Shown in pieces: positions 10,141 through 21,178 of a stretch of 64,000 nucleotides of DNA. Made by a program: the position numbers and the translations under genes. How positions within the stretch are numbered: position 1 is the stretch's first letter; the number at the start of each line of letters is the position of its first letter. The stretch lies in assembly GCA_022702705.1 (NCBI GenBank), contig CM040434.1:17651771-17715770 (forward strand). Direction: 5' to 3'. The notes under the pieces are model-generated. The model saw only the letters and a list, made by a program, of their open reading frames with translations. It searched no databases and was not told where the DNA came from. Source of the stretch: Papilionanthe hookeriana x Papilionanthe teres. Its lineage: Eukaryota > Streptophyta > Magnoliopsida > Asparagales > Orchidaceae.

Positions 10141-10714
10141 TGTGAGCCATTGAGCCATGTACAAGCCACATGGAAGCCATGAAAGCCACTTTCCACCTCA
10201 CCAAGCCATTAATGGCAAGAAGAGGGGACCCTTCCCTAATCTTTCATTAAGCCCTTTTAACCATATTCATGTCACACTCTAAACCATGCTTAGCCACCTC
10301 ACCATGGATGGAGACTTCACCACTCCAATTCAGCTGACCTAAATGATTCTTTTCATCCCAAAACCAGGCCTTAGGTGGTGCACCAAGCCTAAAACCATGG
10401 GTTGAACAAATTGAACCCAAAATGAGCCTCTCCCCATTCCATTTCAATTCAACCCCTTTACACATGTCAAACTCCAATTGACTTCACCAAATTTAACCCC
10501 TGACCCCACTGAGTCAGATGGTGACCCATGACTGGCCGGCCAGCCACCACAACCGCCGGAAAACACCATGGCCGAGAGCTCCATGTGAGCCAAAAAATTC
10601 AATTCTCCCTTGCTGACTTGTCTCAACCCAAATGGACAGCATAGCTCTTCTTCTCCTCACCAGAGCCGCTGATCCCAGCCTTCAAACCCCCCTGGGAAGC
10701 CCTCTAGCCATTCC

Positions 10715-10723
10715 TATTTATAC
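10715..10723 (+). promoter_or_regulatory. TATA box candidate in the Tat LTR
   Basis: CTATTTATACACTACC is a good plant TATA-box match in an otherwise GC-moderate stretch. It lies 2.3 kb inside the putative LTR on the sense strand. If correct, transcription would start about 30 bases downstream (around 10,745) and define the U3/R border. No other element in the region was tested. Confidence 0.45.
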
Positions 10724-13254
10724 ACTACCACCTCTCGGCCAAAGGAGGAGTTGAACCGTACCTTAAGGAAACTCGCCAAACCGCTTCGAGACCCTCTCCT
10801 AACCTGCAGCGACTGATCCCCGATGTTCCTTCGCCCCGAACCCCATTAACGAGCTCAATTTCGAGTTGAAAATCCACCAAAAAATAGGACACTTCACCAC
10901 AGTGAGCCAATCTCCAAATTGATTGGTCCTACACCTTCACCATACCAAGAGGAGAAGTTCCCCAGCAAAAGCCCCCTCACCAGGCCAACCATTGATTCTA
11001 GCCTCCAAGCTTTGTGTTCGGGCTTGGTCACTTTCATACCTAGACAATTCCCTAGGGCCAGAGACTTCATCTGGAGCTTGCTCGGACTCAATCGAAGGTG
11101 ACACAACTCTCAGATCGAAGCTTCACTTCTCTGAGCAAAGGTATGAACTCACTCTTCCTCTCGAGCTTCCAGTGATTCTCCATTTTGTTTAAGTTAAATT
11201 CATAGCCTATAAACTGTATGGATGTGTTCGTGTCTTCAAGATGAATCCATAGAGCATAAGAACACAAAAATCCATTGAGAATTGAGTAAGATCTTAGGGT
11301 TTTAGTGTGGACGGTCACGGGTGCACACCAGTCGTAGACGATGACCGGGAGCCGTTGGATCGCGCGTGTATCGAGCGGACGGTTAAGATTGCGCCGGACT
11401 AGGGAATGTTACATGAACCGCGGGCCCCTGGAGCGCTGAGTCAGATGGCGGTGTGGAATAGGAATGCGCCGCGTGGGCTTTCAGAGCTGCCGATGTTGCG
11501 CTGGCGCCGAGTCGGATAAGTAGATAAATAGGGTATTTTTTAAATTATTTAAATGCCCTGAACTTCAAAAATTCATATCTTTGCCTAGAAAAATCACAAA
11601 AATAAAATAAAAAATACACTCTTGCTCATTGAACAGAGGAGAATAATGTGGAAAAGAAATCAAATTAATTGGATGAGTATTTTATTTTTAATAATTTATT
11701 TACTATTTTCAGTTTTTTGATTCTTCATTTACATAAACAATTTACCATGGGATGAGACCACAGGGCTTTTGAATCCTCTGATCTTGGAAACATTCCCTGA
11801 ATTTTTCAAGGTCAGAGGCCATCTCTGTGAAAAGTTATTGAATTTTCAAGTTCATGTCACTGTTTTAGGTATTTTAATTCGAATAATTAGCATGTTATAA
11901 TATAAATTCTGGGAAAATTTAGTGATGTTTCTTAGGACCAGAGGACCCTATGAAAAATATATTTTGAGTTAATTCATTCATAATAACCTTAATTGGCCTA
12001 AACCACTAAAATTGAATTTGAATTAATTAGGGTTAACCACACATCAAATTGACTTGAAAACAATTCTCCACTGATCTTTAGGATCAGAGAGACCTCACAT
12101 AAAAATTTGAAATCAATTGGAAATGTTTAACCCCACTAAATGGATTAATTAAGTCACATAACCAAAATTAAACTTTAAAAATTCATAACTTCAAAAATAC
12201 TTTTCAAAAATTCACAAAAATGGTTTTGAAGCTTCTCTGATATTAGGGGAGTTCAGGAAAATGAAAATTGGAATTTTCTAAGAAAGTTGATTTTTCACAC
12301 TATTTGAATATTTTAATAATTTAAAAAATAATAAAAATCATAAAAATATTAAAAATCATAAAAATTTCACATTTTAACTCCTAATCATTTAGGAACAAAC
12401 CAAATATTTTTCCTAAGTCCCTAGGGCAAGATACTGAATTTTAAAGGCTTAATGTAATTTTTAATATTAAAGAAATGAATTTTCAACCTTTTTCACTAAA
12501 ATAATTCTAATAAATCAAAGAAAAATCAAAAAATTATAAACTTTGTTTCTTTGGACTCCTTGAGGTCAGAGAGATTTATGAAAAATATAAAATCTATTTT
12601 TCAACTTTTTTTTAATTTTAAAATTAATTAATACTCTAAAACTCAAAATAATTATAATAAATAAAATATAATTCAAAAAATCACCAAAAATGGTCCAAGT
12701 GGTCCTTTGATCATTAGAAACATTCCATAATTTTCTTAAGAATAGAAACCTTTCCTTGGTCATGTTGTTGAATTTTCTTTGAAAACTCCTATTTTCTACT
12801 AAAAATAATTACATAAATAAATTAAAATTCAGAAAAATCACATTTTCTCCTCTAATGTCTTAATTGACATGTGAGTGAGGTGACATAAAAATTTCAAATT
12901 CATTTGAGCTCAATTTAGTGAGTTATGAAATAAATAAGCTTAAAAGGGCATAAAGGTAATTAAAATTTTAACCCTTAATTAAAACTTTAGGTTTAATCAA
13001 AATGGAGGGTAAAATATTTGATTTTAATTTTCTCTTGGATGATTGAAACTTAGGGAAATTAAGGGGTAGAAACCCATTAAACACTTTGAAAATATCAAAA
13101 ATGAAACTTTAATTAATTAAATAATTTAAATTTTGGAAATAGTACATTTAAAACTTGGATTATTAAAGTAGGGATATTATTCAGAGGATATTTATTCTTT
13201 AATTTAAAAATCCCTAAATAAGTCACTTTAAAAATATTTAATTCTTAATTAAAA

Positions 13255-13565
13255 TAATAATCCAAATTAACAATTAAAATTAACAATTAAAACTAAAATA
13301 AAAAAACTAAAATTAAATTAAAAATTAAAATAAATTAAAAAAATAAAGTTAAATTAAAGTTAAAATTAAAATCAAAATTAAAACTAAAATTAAATTAAAT
13401 TAAATTTAAATTAAATTAAAACTAAAATTAAATTAAAATTAAATTAAAATTAAATTAAATTAAAATTAAATTAAAATTAAATTAAAATCAAATTAAAATT
13501 AAATTAAAATTAAAATTAAACTAAATTAAATTAAATCAAATTGAATTAAATTAAATTAAAATTAT
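13255..13565. repeat. TTAAA/AATTAAA low-complexity repeat
   Basis: About 300 bp consisting almost only of AAATTAAATTAAA-type words with rare C. It is simple-sequence expansion inside the AT-rich part of the putative LTR. Confidence 0.85.
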
Positions 13566-15579
13566 TTAATAACAAACCTAAATGAAATCAGTAAGAATTA
13601 AATTTAAAATAATTTGAACACTATTCCAAACTTAAAGTTATTAATTAAAACCTCATAATTAAATTAAAACACTTTAAATCATTAACTCAAGTTTGATTAA
13701 AATTTTCAATAAACCAACTTGCCCTTAAAGGCTTTAATTATTATAACTCTTAAATAGAGTATTAAGTGAGATGTCACTTCATTCATCAGGTAATCAATTA
13801 CTTAAGTTCACTGAGCAAGAGACAAAGTTTAACTAAAACTCTTAGATGATTAATTTACCTATGCAACTAAATTTACTTGGACTCAAAACAATCCAAAAAA
13901 TATTAAAAAGATGTTTAGGACTCATCCTAATCACTTTCTCAATATGACAGGATGTTTTAGAAGAACAACTGAATTTAAATGTTCTTTGATGAAGAAATCA
14001 TCCTTAAACCAAACACAACAACCAAGATGTCATAGGAAATGACTAGTTATAGGATTAGGAATTTGGTAGACAACCAAAAACCTTCCCCTTAGCTTTACCT
14101 AGGTACTTCTTGCAAAATATATTTAAATGCATTAACATGTGTTTTAAGTGCAGCTTGGGATGACGGGAAGACCCTCCAGGTACGCTTTTATTTTATTGCG
14201 GTTACTTTATTGCAATTTACTTACATGCACTCGTACTTTACTTTTTCTTGCATGATAAACAAGATCGTTGCATGAAAACCAAAACCTTTAGGATAGTCCC
14301 TAAACTGAAACCAAAACTAAATTAAAAGTCATTGCAAGATAAAATTCACCGCCACAACATTCCAAAATATAAAACAACTCAAAATTTAATCAATGATCGG
14401 GAATACCTCCGATGATGTAACCCACGTGTTGCTAACGGGATTTCCCTCGGTCTAAATGAAAGTGTGGAACTCATTCAGTTGAGTTTATCAAATTCATCTG
14501 GACTAAGTGAATTCGATGAAAATAACGGTGCCGGGATGACGGAACCGTGGGATCTTAATCGGTTCTGTTTAAATAACTTTAAGATTTGTTTTAATTAAAA
14601 TATTAAAAAACACTTTGGTTTTAAGATTTTCTCTAAACCAAAACACTTCTCTCATCTCCTGATTTATGACTTCTAAAACTAAACCTCTGCAACAACAAGG
14701 AGCTCGGAGCATGGTGGGCAGCTCGACCATCGTCATCAGCAAAACCCGGATCTACTTCAGCAAAACCTTTCTTAGAATTAAATAAAAAAGCCATAGGACT
14801 TCGAGGTAGTTTGCCTAGTACAACATAAATCCTCAACTCTTCGTTAGGCATTTGCATAATCATGTTATGTAAATTAAGCCCTAACCAGTCTTAGGATTCT
14901 GAGGTAGTTGTTTGGTACGACATAAACCCTCATATCTTCCAGGCTATTTGTATGATTATGTCATACAAATATAAGTCCTAATTAATTAAAATTGGCAAGA
15001 TCGAAACATTAAGTAAATTCCCAAATCTAAGCCAAACAATAGGATAGTATGGGAAGTTGCCAAGATTCTTCTTGGATCCTCAGCTTCTCCTTTTTCTCTT
15101 CCTTTGGACTCTTAAAATAAACTGTTTCAAATTTGAGCTAATCCCTATTGAAAATTCCAAAATCCAATCCTTTGAAAAACTTTAAACTTTGAAATTCTTG
15201 AAAGCAAAACCATTAATCATTATCGAGAGTTTTCTTAAATGATTCCTGTCATTTAAGATGTAATTAACTATAGAGGCTTTCCCTTATAGGGAACTTTAAG
15301 AACCCAGGTAATATAAACCCTGCTTAATTCATTTATATTAAGCAGGGGAACTTGTCGGCTTATAAAATTGGTTCGCAGACCAAACGGATGTCACAAATCT
15401 TTTAATTTATTTAACCGAGCCCCATCATTAAGCAGTGTGTCTATCCTTCGGGATAGATATACGGTTTGTGATGCGGTGCTCGTTTATATAAACTATTTGG
15501 GATGTGAGATCGGTTTGATTTCATATCTTAAAATTTTCAAACTTAAAATTATTTTCAAAATCAAATGCTACTTTCTAAA

Positions 15580-15599
15580 TTATATATATATATATATAT
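15580..15599. repeat. (TA)n microsatellite
   Basis: Ten TA units near the 3' end of the putative Tat LTR. Confidence 0.9.
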
Positions 15600-15752
15600 T
15601 AAATTTAAAATCTAAAATTCGCAGAGAACTTCGTAGGCGACCCTCCTTTTCAAAATACAACACATAACCTAAAAATATGCCGACACACTTCAATAGGCAT
15701 TTACATCATCTCACAAGCAATAATTAACATAATTCTTTACCCAAACAATACA

Positions 15753-15753
15753 C

Positions 15754-15830
<77 letters not shown>
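15753..15830. repeat. (AC)n followed by (TA)n microsatellite
   Basis: An AC run to 15,785 followed by TA from 15,788 to 15,830. It lies in the x1-x2 spacer of Athila A, at the place where elements B and C have only a short TATATA. It is therefore a local expansion. Confidence 0.95.
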
Positions 15831-15832
<2 letters not shown>

Positions 15833-16062
15833 CCAAGTTACAACATAAACACTAAATATGTTCATTCAAACCAAACCAATAACTCTTAGATGTTTAGTGT
15901 TGCAAGAACACTACGATAGGCAAACACTGAAATCTAAGCACACAATGAAAATAAGCATATCCAAATCCAAATTTAAAGCAAAGTAAAGTAAATACTACAC
16001 ACACCATGCATAATTAAGCAAAGCAAACTAAACACACAACAACCATAAGTAGAATCCATTAA

Positions 16063-17157
16063 TTACTCCACATCAGTTTCAGAACTATCCTCTCTTCTAA
16101 TGTCTCCAATCGATTGCTGATGCACGAACAAATTATAGAATAGATGAAATGGAAATTCTTCAGACGATTCCTTAGCAATCACTGTGTTCTTCTTCATCAG
16201 ATTAATCAAGCCCATCTCAATTCGACTAGTGTGATCAAATTGTTCCTTCATTCTCCAATCTATATGAACGAATAAATCAGAAATATTATTGATTGCACTC
16301 ATAACGTTCTGTACCTGTTTCTCCAACTGTTTGATCCTCTTCAATATCATTCTGGAACCTTCAGGAAAATAAGGTTGAATCGGTTGTGAAGTCTCTGTTG
16401 GTTGATCATCAAGCAAATTCATGTCATCTTCATCTCCCACTGTCTGGTAGTCATAAAGATTAGTTGGATCAATAGGACTTCATGGAAGAAGAACCTTTTC
16501 CTAACTCTCATAAGGAACTTGCGATTGGCTACATGACAGAAATATGGTGGATGAGTGTCCAAGCTCATATTTAGATCCATGAACAATTAATCCCAAAACT
16601 AATTTCACAATGATATTACCAATGTCAATCGACCTCCCAGTTTGAATACAGAAATTCAAAATGGCACTTTCCTTGGTTACCTTACTAATCTTCAATGTTG
16701 GAAATAACTTTGCCGAAATAAAGTAGTGCCACTGCTTTGACACTGGATTTAGAGATGCAGATGGAAACTAATGTATCCATTCTCTCTAATTTCCCAATCC
16801 TCATTCTCATCCGTCAAATATCGATACACATCATTCATATTATCACTTGGCATTGAAATTAGAATAATGACAAATGGGTACATTCTAAATCATGAAAAGA
16901 TCTTTAATTCGTGCAGGAGTGAATTACACAAATCTACCATGCACAAATACGAACCCTTGGTTGATCCTGTGAAAATTTGCAAAGAATTCTTTCACGACAG
17001 GAACAACAACGGCAGCGGTAGTGTAGCAAAGCACTTCCTAACATCTCTCCTTAATAATCTCTTCAATTCTAGTACTAGGATTATCCATACCTCAATTTAT
17101 GAAGCCTCTTTCCTTAAAAACGCGAGATCGAGGGGTTTCAATGGAGTAGGAATCCAT
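16063..17157 (-). pseudogene. Athila 3' ORF x1, Transposase_32-like (element A)
   Basis: The start is taken as the ATG at 17,157 (MDSYSIETPRSR), conserved in element B. The middle (WHYFISAKLFPTLKISKVTKESAILNFCIQ and onward) is the putative plant transposon protein domain found in Athila 3' ORFs. The last ~125 codons have an acidic region followed by a helical, coiled-coil-like stretch (RMILKRIKQLEKQVQNV, then DWRMKEQF), ending in SSETDVE. Its function is unknown, and the domain name does not imply transposase activity. No signal peptide or membrane helix is visible, so it is not an obvious envelope gene. Several stops break it, for example around 16,440-16,500. Confidence 0.7.
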
Positions 17158-17219
17158 GGGATGTGAATTGGGAATGGTAGTTTTTGTTTTTCTGGAGTTA
17201 GGAAGTCAAAAGTTGAGTT

Positions 17220-17370
17220 TAGGGAGTTATAAGGACGAAGATCCCGCTCAAAACTGCCAAAACTAGCATTTTAAAACTTAAAAACCATCAACAAGTTTTG
17301 GGCGCCGGCGATTCTCAAACCTGTAAGTTCAGTATAACAACTGTGATAGGGCGCCGGCGGCGCCAGTGGT
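17220..17370 (-). promoter_or_regulatory. LTR-like module upstream of x1 (element A)
   Basis: On the sense (-) strand a cluster of GGCGCCGGCGGCGCC-type GC-rich palindromes is followed about 70 bases later by CTTATAACTCCC, roughly 70 bases before the x1 ATG. The same order (GC cluster, GCCAAAA, GGGAT(T/C)TCGTCC, TTATAA) occurs inside the element's own LTRs, for example 36,467-36,600. This suggests the x1 leader derives from LTR promoter sequence and could drive x1. Promoter function is inferred. Confidence 0.5.
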
Positions 17371-17588
17371 TAAAAAATCTCACCAAACTTCGTTTGGCCT
17401 AAAATATTCCAATTTCTCAATTCGATCCAATATTTATCCATTAAAAGTATTTAGGAGTAATTAGGATTTAAAAAAAACTATCTAAAAAGCACAACTACAA
17501 CAAACAAGCAAACACACTACAAAGATACATATGGGTTGCCTCCCATAAAGTGCTTGGTTTAACGTCGTCAGTACGACGAACAATTCAG

Positions 17589-18930
17589 TTAATCGAGATG
17601 ACTTAGCATTAAAACCTCTTTGAATTCAAGTTGAAACCCGTCAAAGTAAGGCTTTAATCAATGCCCATTAACCTTGAAAATCTTTTCAGTATCAGGATCT
17701 TTAATATCAACAGCTCCAAAAGAATGAACTTTTACAACTGTAAAAGGTCCTAACTATCTAAACTTGAGCTTTCCAGGAAATAACTTCAATCTTGTGTTGT
17801 ATAAGAAAAATTTTTATCCAAATTCTAATTTCTTTTTCAATATCTTCCAATCATGTCGCAATTTCATTTTCTCCTTATAGATCCTATTGTTGTGAAGATG
17901 AAGTTTTAATCTCTTCCAATTCATTCAATTGCATAAATCTTTTTTCTCCAGCATTTTTCAAATTAAAATTCAACTCTTTTATCACCCAATATGCTTTATG
18001 CTCCAGTTCAACCGGTAAATAGCAAGTCTTACTAAACACTAGTCTATAAGGAGACATTCCAATAGAGGTTTTAAAAGTAGTCCTATAAGCCCATAAAGCA
18101 GTATCTAATCGAGCAGACCAATCTAAGTTATGATTATCCACAGTTTTCTCCAAAATTCTTTTAATTTCACGATTAAACCACTAGTCTGGGGATGATAAGT
18201 AGTAGAGATTCTATTAATAAGATTATATTTCTTAATTAATCTCTTAGTTTGATTATTCCGGAAATGGGATCCACCATCAGTTATGATAACTCTCGGCATT
18301 CCACATATTGTAAATTTATTTTTCTTTAAAAATTTTGAAACACTCCGAACATCACATCTAGGTAAAGCAATAGATTCAATCCATTTCAAGACACAATCAA
18401 CGACAACCAATATATATAAATTTCCAAATGATGGAGTAAATGGTCCCATAAAATCTAATCCCCATACATAAAAAATTTCAACTTCCAAATTATAATTTAG
18501 AGGCATTTTATTTTTTCTATAGATATTACCTACTCTCTGACATTGATCACATGATTTAATATATCTATAAACATCTCTAAAAAGAGTAGGCCAATGTAAA
18601 ATCTTAAAAGCAGTTTTATCAGCACCAAAATGACCTCCAAATTCAGAATCATGACATCATTGAATAATCAAATTCGTTTCTTCTTGTGGCACACATTTTC
18701 TAATAATCAGATCCTTACACTGTTTATATAGATAGGGCTCATCCCAAAAATAAAATTTTGCATCATATTTAAACTTCCTTTATTGTTGTCTTGTTAAATC
18801 AGGTGGTACAATATAACTTACAATATAATTCACAATAATAGCATACCAAGGCAAATTACTTCCCATAATAGTATAGAGTTGCTCATCAGGGAAAATTTCT
18901 GTAATTTCCTTTTCAAATTCAGATGATTTA
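17589..18930 (-). pseudogene. Athila integrase (element A)
   Basis: Zinc-finger residues (HFGADKT, then KSCDQCQ) are followed by the core with its first aspartate (WGLDFMGPF) and second aspartate (IITDGGSHF). Compared with element B, a 13-base deletion at about 18,177 removes the codons around the catalytic glutamate after QTSGL and shifts the frame. Further stops occur (for example after LTRQQ). The C-terminal part near 17,600-17,790 (GPFTVVKVHSF-type, ending FKEVLMLSHLD) is the domain that follows the core. Neighbours are RNase H upstream and the x1 module downstream. Confidence 0.8.
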
Positions 18931-19330
18931 TCATACTCTATTCTTAAAAAAATGATCAGCTATTTGATTATCAGCTCCCTTCTTATCAACTATCATAAAA
19001 TCAAATTCTTGCAGAAGAAGTATCCATCTAATTAGTCTTGGTTTTGCATCCTTCTTTTGCATTGAATATTTGATAACCGAATGGTCTGTATGCATAATAC
19101 TTTTAGTTCTAATTAAATAAGGTCTAAATTTTTGAAAAGCGAATACTATAGCTAATAACTCTCTTTCAGTAGTGATATGATTAATTTGAGCCTCATTAAG
19201 AGTTTTACTAGCATAGTAAATGACTTTGAAAACTTTATCATGCCTTTGCCCCAATGCTACTCCAATCACATAATCACTCGCATCATACATAAGTTCAAAT
19301 GGTTTCTACCAATCGGGTGAAATAATTATA
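18931..19330 (-). pseudogene. Athila RNase H (element A)
   Basis: 119 open codons (19,290-18,931) with the gypsy RNase H signature: MYDASDYVIG (first Asp), YYASKTLNEAQ, TTERELLAIV (Glu) and MHTDHSVIKY (second Asp). All these acidic residues are present. It degrades RNA in the RNA-DNA hybrid during reverse transcription. It is joined to RT upstream through a stop near 19,305 and ends before the integrase. Confidence 0.85.
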
Positions 19331-20312
19331 GTTTCAGTGATTAATTTCTCATTTAATAATTCGAAAGCACTCAAGCATTCATCATTAAAATCAAATTTTT
19401 TGTCATTTTCTAAATGTCGGCACAAAGGTTTAGTAATTGTAGAAAAATATTTAATATATCATCTGTAAAATCCAGCGTGTCCTAAGAAACTCCTCACCTC
19501 TCTCACAGTAGTGGGTGGAGGCAATCTCTCAATCACTCTAATTTTAGCAGGATCGACCTCCATACCATGTTCAAAAGTTTTATGTCCAAGCACAATTCCT
19601 CTTGTAACCATAAATTGACATTTCTCCCAATTCAGAACTAGATTTTTTTCTCGTAGAGCTCCAAAACTTTTGCTAAGTTTTCGAGGAAAATTTCAAATGA
19701 AGTCCCGTATACAGAGAAATCATCCATAAAAACTTCTATTCCATTATCTATCATACTACTGAAGATAGACATCATACATCTCTAAAATGTTGCAGGTGCA
19801 TTACACAGTCCAAAAGGCATTCTTCGAAAAGTAAAGATTCCATAAGGGCAAGTAAATGTTGTATTTTCTTGATCCTTAGGAGCAATAGGTATTTGATGGT
19901 AACCAGTATATCCATCCAGAAAGCAGTAGTACTTTTGTCTAACAACTATATCTAGCATTTGATCGAGAAAAGGAAGAGGAAAGTCATCTTTTCTGGTGGC
20001 GGCATTTAATTTCCTATATTCAATACAAATTTGTCATCCATTAATTTGTCTGATAGGTATAATTTCATTACATTCATTCATTTCAACAGTAACTCCTCCC
20101 TTTTTCGGTACACAATGTATTGGACTCACCCAAGCACTATCCGAAATAGGATAAATAATTCCAGCATCCAGCCATTTTAAAATCTCCTTTTTAACTACTT
20201 CTTTCATTATAGGATTCAATCTCCTTTCCGGATCAACTCTTAGTTTATGTTCTTCATCTAATAAAATTTTGTGCATATAAATCGAAGGACTAGCTTCCTT
20301 GATATCTGCCAA
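19331..20312 (-). pseudogene. Athila reverse transcriptase (element A)
   Basis: N-terminal blocks at 20,312-20,034 (RRLNPIMKEVVKKEILKWLD, SDSAWVSPIHCVPKKGG) are followed by CFLDGYTGYHQI with the first catalytic Asp and FMDDFSVYG with the aspartate pair, so the active site is intact. An in-frame TGA stands at 20,034-20,036 where NGW-QIC is expected; element B has the same TGA at the same codon. Other stops follow (for example before RCMMSIF). Protease lies upstream and RNase H downstream in the same polyprotein. Confidence 0.85.
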
Positions 20313-21110
20313 ATTCCATCCAAAAGCTTTCGTATCTTTTTAAAGTTTACAGCAACTTCTGTTCTTGATAATTGTTTAACTACTAAGATACAATAACTGG
20401 CAAGTTAGATGATTCTCCTAAAAACATAAACTTCAAATGATTAGGGAGAATTTTCATCTCAAGTTCAGGGGATTTTATTATAGATGGAATTAAGCTTTTA
20501 TTTCCACCTTCCATAGTGTATAATACTTCAAATCTCTCATGAACATACTCTAAATCTTCATTCTTCTTACTAACTGAATTTTCTTCATCTTCAATTTCTT
20601 CTTCAAATATATTTACATATTCCACTTCTTTTTTAAATATTTTCTCAAAATAATTGTTTCTCAAATATTCACAGACCTTCATCCTAAAACATTCATTATC
20701 TTTTTTCCATTGAGGGATACTTCATAGATTTTAAAATATTAAAGGTCACCTCTTGATCATTACTCTCATAGTTAATTCTCTTTTTTGAACATCAATCACT
20801 GCTCTTCCAGTAGCAAGGAATGATCTTCCCAAAATTATTGGAATTTCTTTATCTTCATCCATATCAAGTACAATAAAATCCACAGGAAAGATAAATTTAT
20901 CCACTTTCACTAACACATCTTCCACCACTCCTTTAGGGTAAGTAATGGAACGATCAGCCAACTAAAGAGTCACAGATGTTGGAGAAATTTCTCCTATTCC
21001 CGACCTTTTGAAAGTATATAAAGGCATAAGATTAATACTAGCTCCCATATCACATAAGGCTTTTCCGAAAAAATTTTCTCCTATAGCACACGGAGTAGTG
21101 AAACTACCAG
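20313..21110 (-). pseudogene. Athila protease and protease-RT linker (element A)
   Basis: The aspartic protease active site is D-M-G-A-S-INLMP at about 21,050-21,020, followed by ITYPKGVVEDVLVKVDKFIFPVDFIVLD and IPIILGRSFLATGRAVIDV (20,961-20,746), the usual C-terminal half with the ILGR flap-end motif. A poorly conserved acidic linker (20,682-20,383, with EEEIEDEENS) leads to RT. The protease cleaves gag-pol. Frameshifts separate the pieces. Confidence 0.75.
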
Positions 21111-21178
21111 GATCTTTAAGTTTTTCAGGAAGCTTCTTCTAAATAATTGCACTACACTCTATGCTAAGTGCAACAGTT

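Larger units (their letters stand above)
1..15685 (+). mobile_element. Tat-clade Ty3/gypsy LTR retrotransposon with AlkB gene, copy 1 (3' part)
   Basis: The window opens inside this element, so its 5' LTR, gag and most of the protease lie to the left. In order it shows a pol linker, reverse transcriptase, RNase H, a second RNase H, integrase, a spacer ending in a 3'-splice-site-like sequence, an AlkB-type dioxygenase, a hairpin repeat array, a polypurine tract and a long LTR. Two RNase H domains in a row, together with the RT block motifs, are characteristic of the Tat (Ogre/Retand/Tat) branch. The 3' boundary near 15,685 is inferred: from 15,686 the sequence is Athila spacer that matches 39,830 and 46,460. 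This suggests the element inserted into Athila element A. Confidence 0.8.
8383..15685 (+). mobile_element. Putative 3' LTR of Tat copy 1 (about 7.3 kb)
   Basis: No coding region is supported in this long stretch. Its first ~110 bases, beginning with ACCTC(A/T)TTTTTGATGAGG, recur at 63,895-64,000, so a repeat terminus lies at 8,383-8,395. The right end is placed at GCCGACA because Athila A sequence starts immediately after it. Inside are a G-poor part (8,880-10,140), a TATA box (10,715), a local GC-rich patch (about 11,300-11,510), a long AT-rich tract with a TTAAA-type simple repeat (13,255-13,565) and a (TA)n. Tat/Ogre LTRs can be several kilobases long, so the size is high but possible. The alternative is an LTR plus another noncoding insertion. 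I could not identify a primer-binding site near the right end. Confidence 0.5.

Noticed and set aside
10247..11318. Several short open frames on both strands
   Set aside because: They overlap each other, have no recognisable domain and lie in the promoter part of the putative LTR.
13255..13565. Matrix-attachment or replication-origin signal in the AT-rich tract
   Set aside because: Simple TTAAA expansion explains it and nothing in the sequence supports a specific function.
16771..17166. 131-codon + strand frame
   Set aside because: Antisense shadow of ORF x1; the - strand carries the conserved domain.
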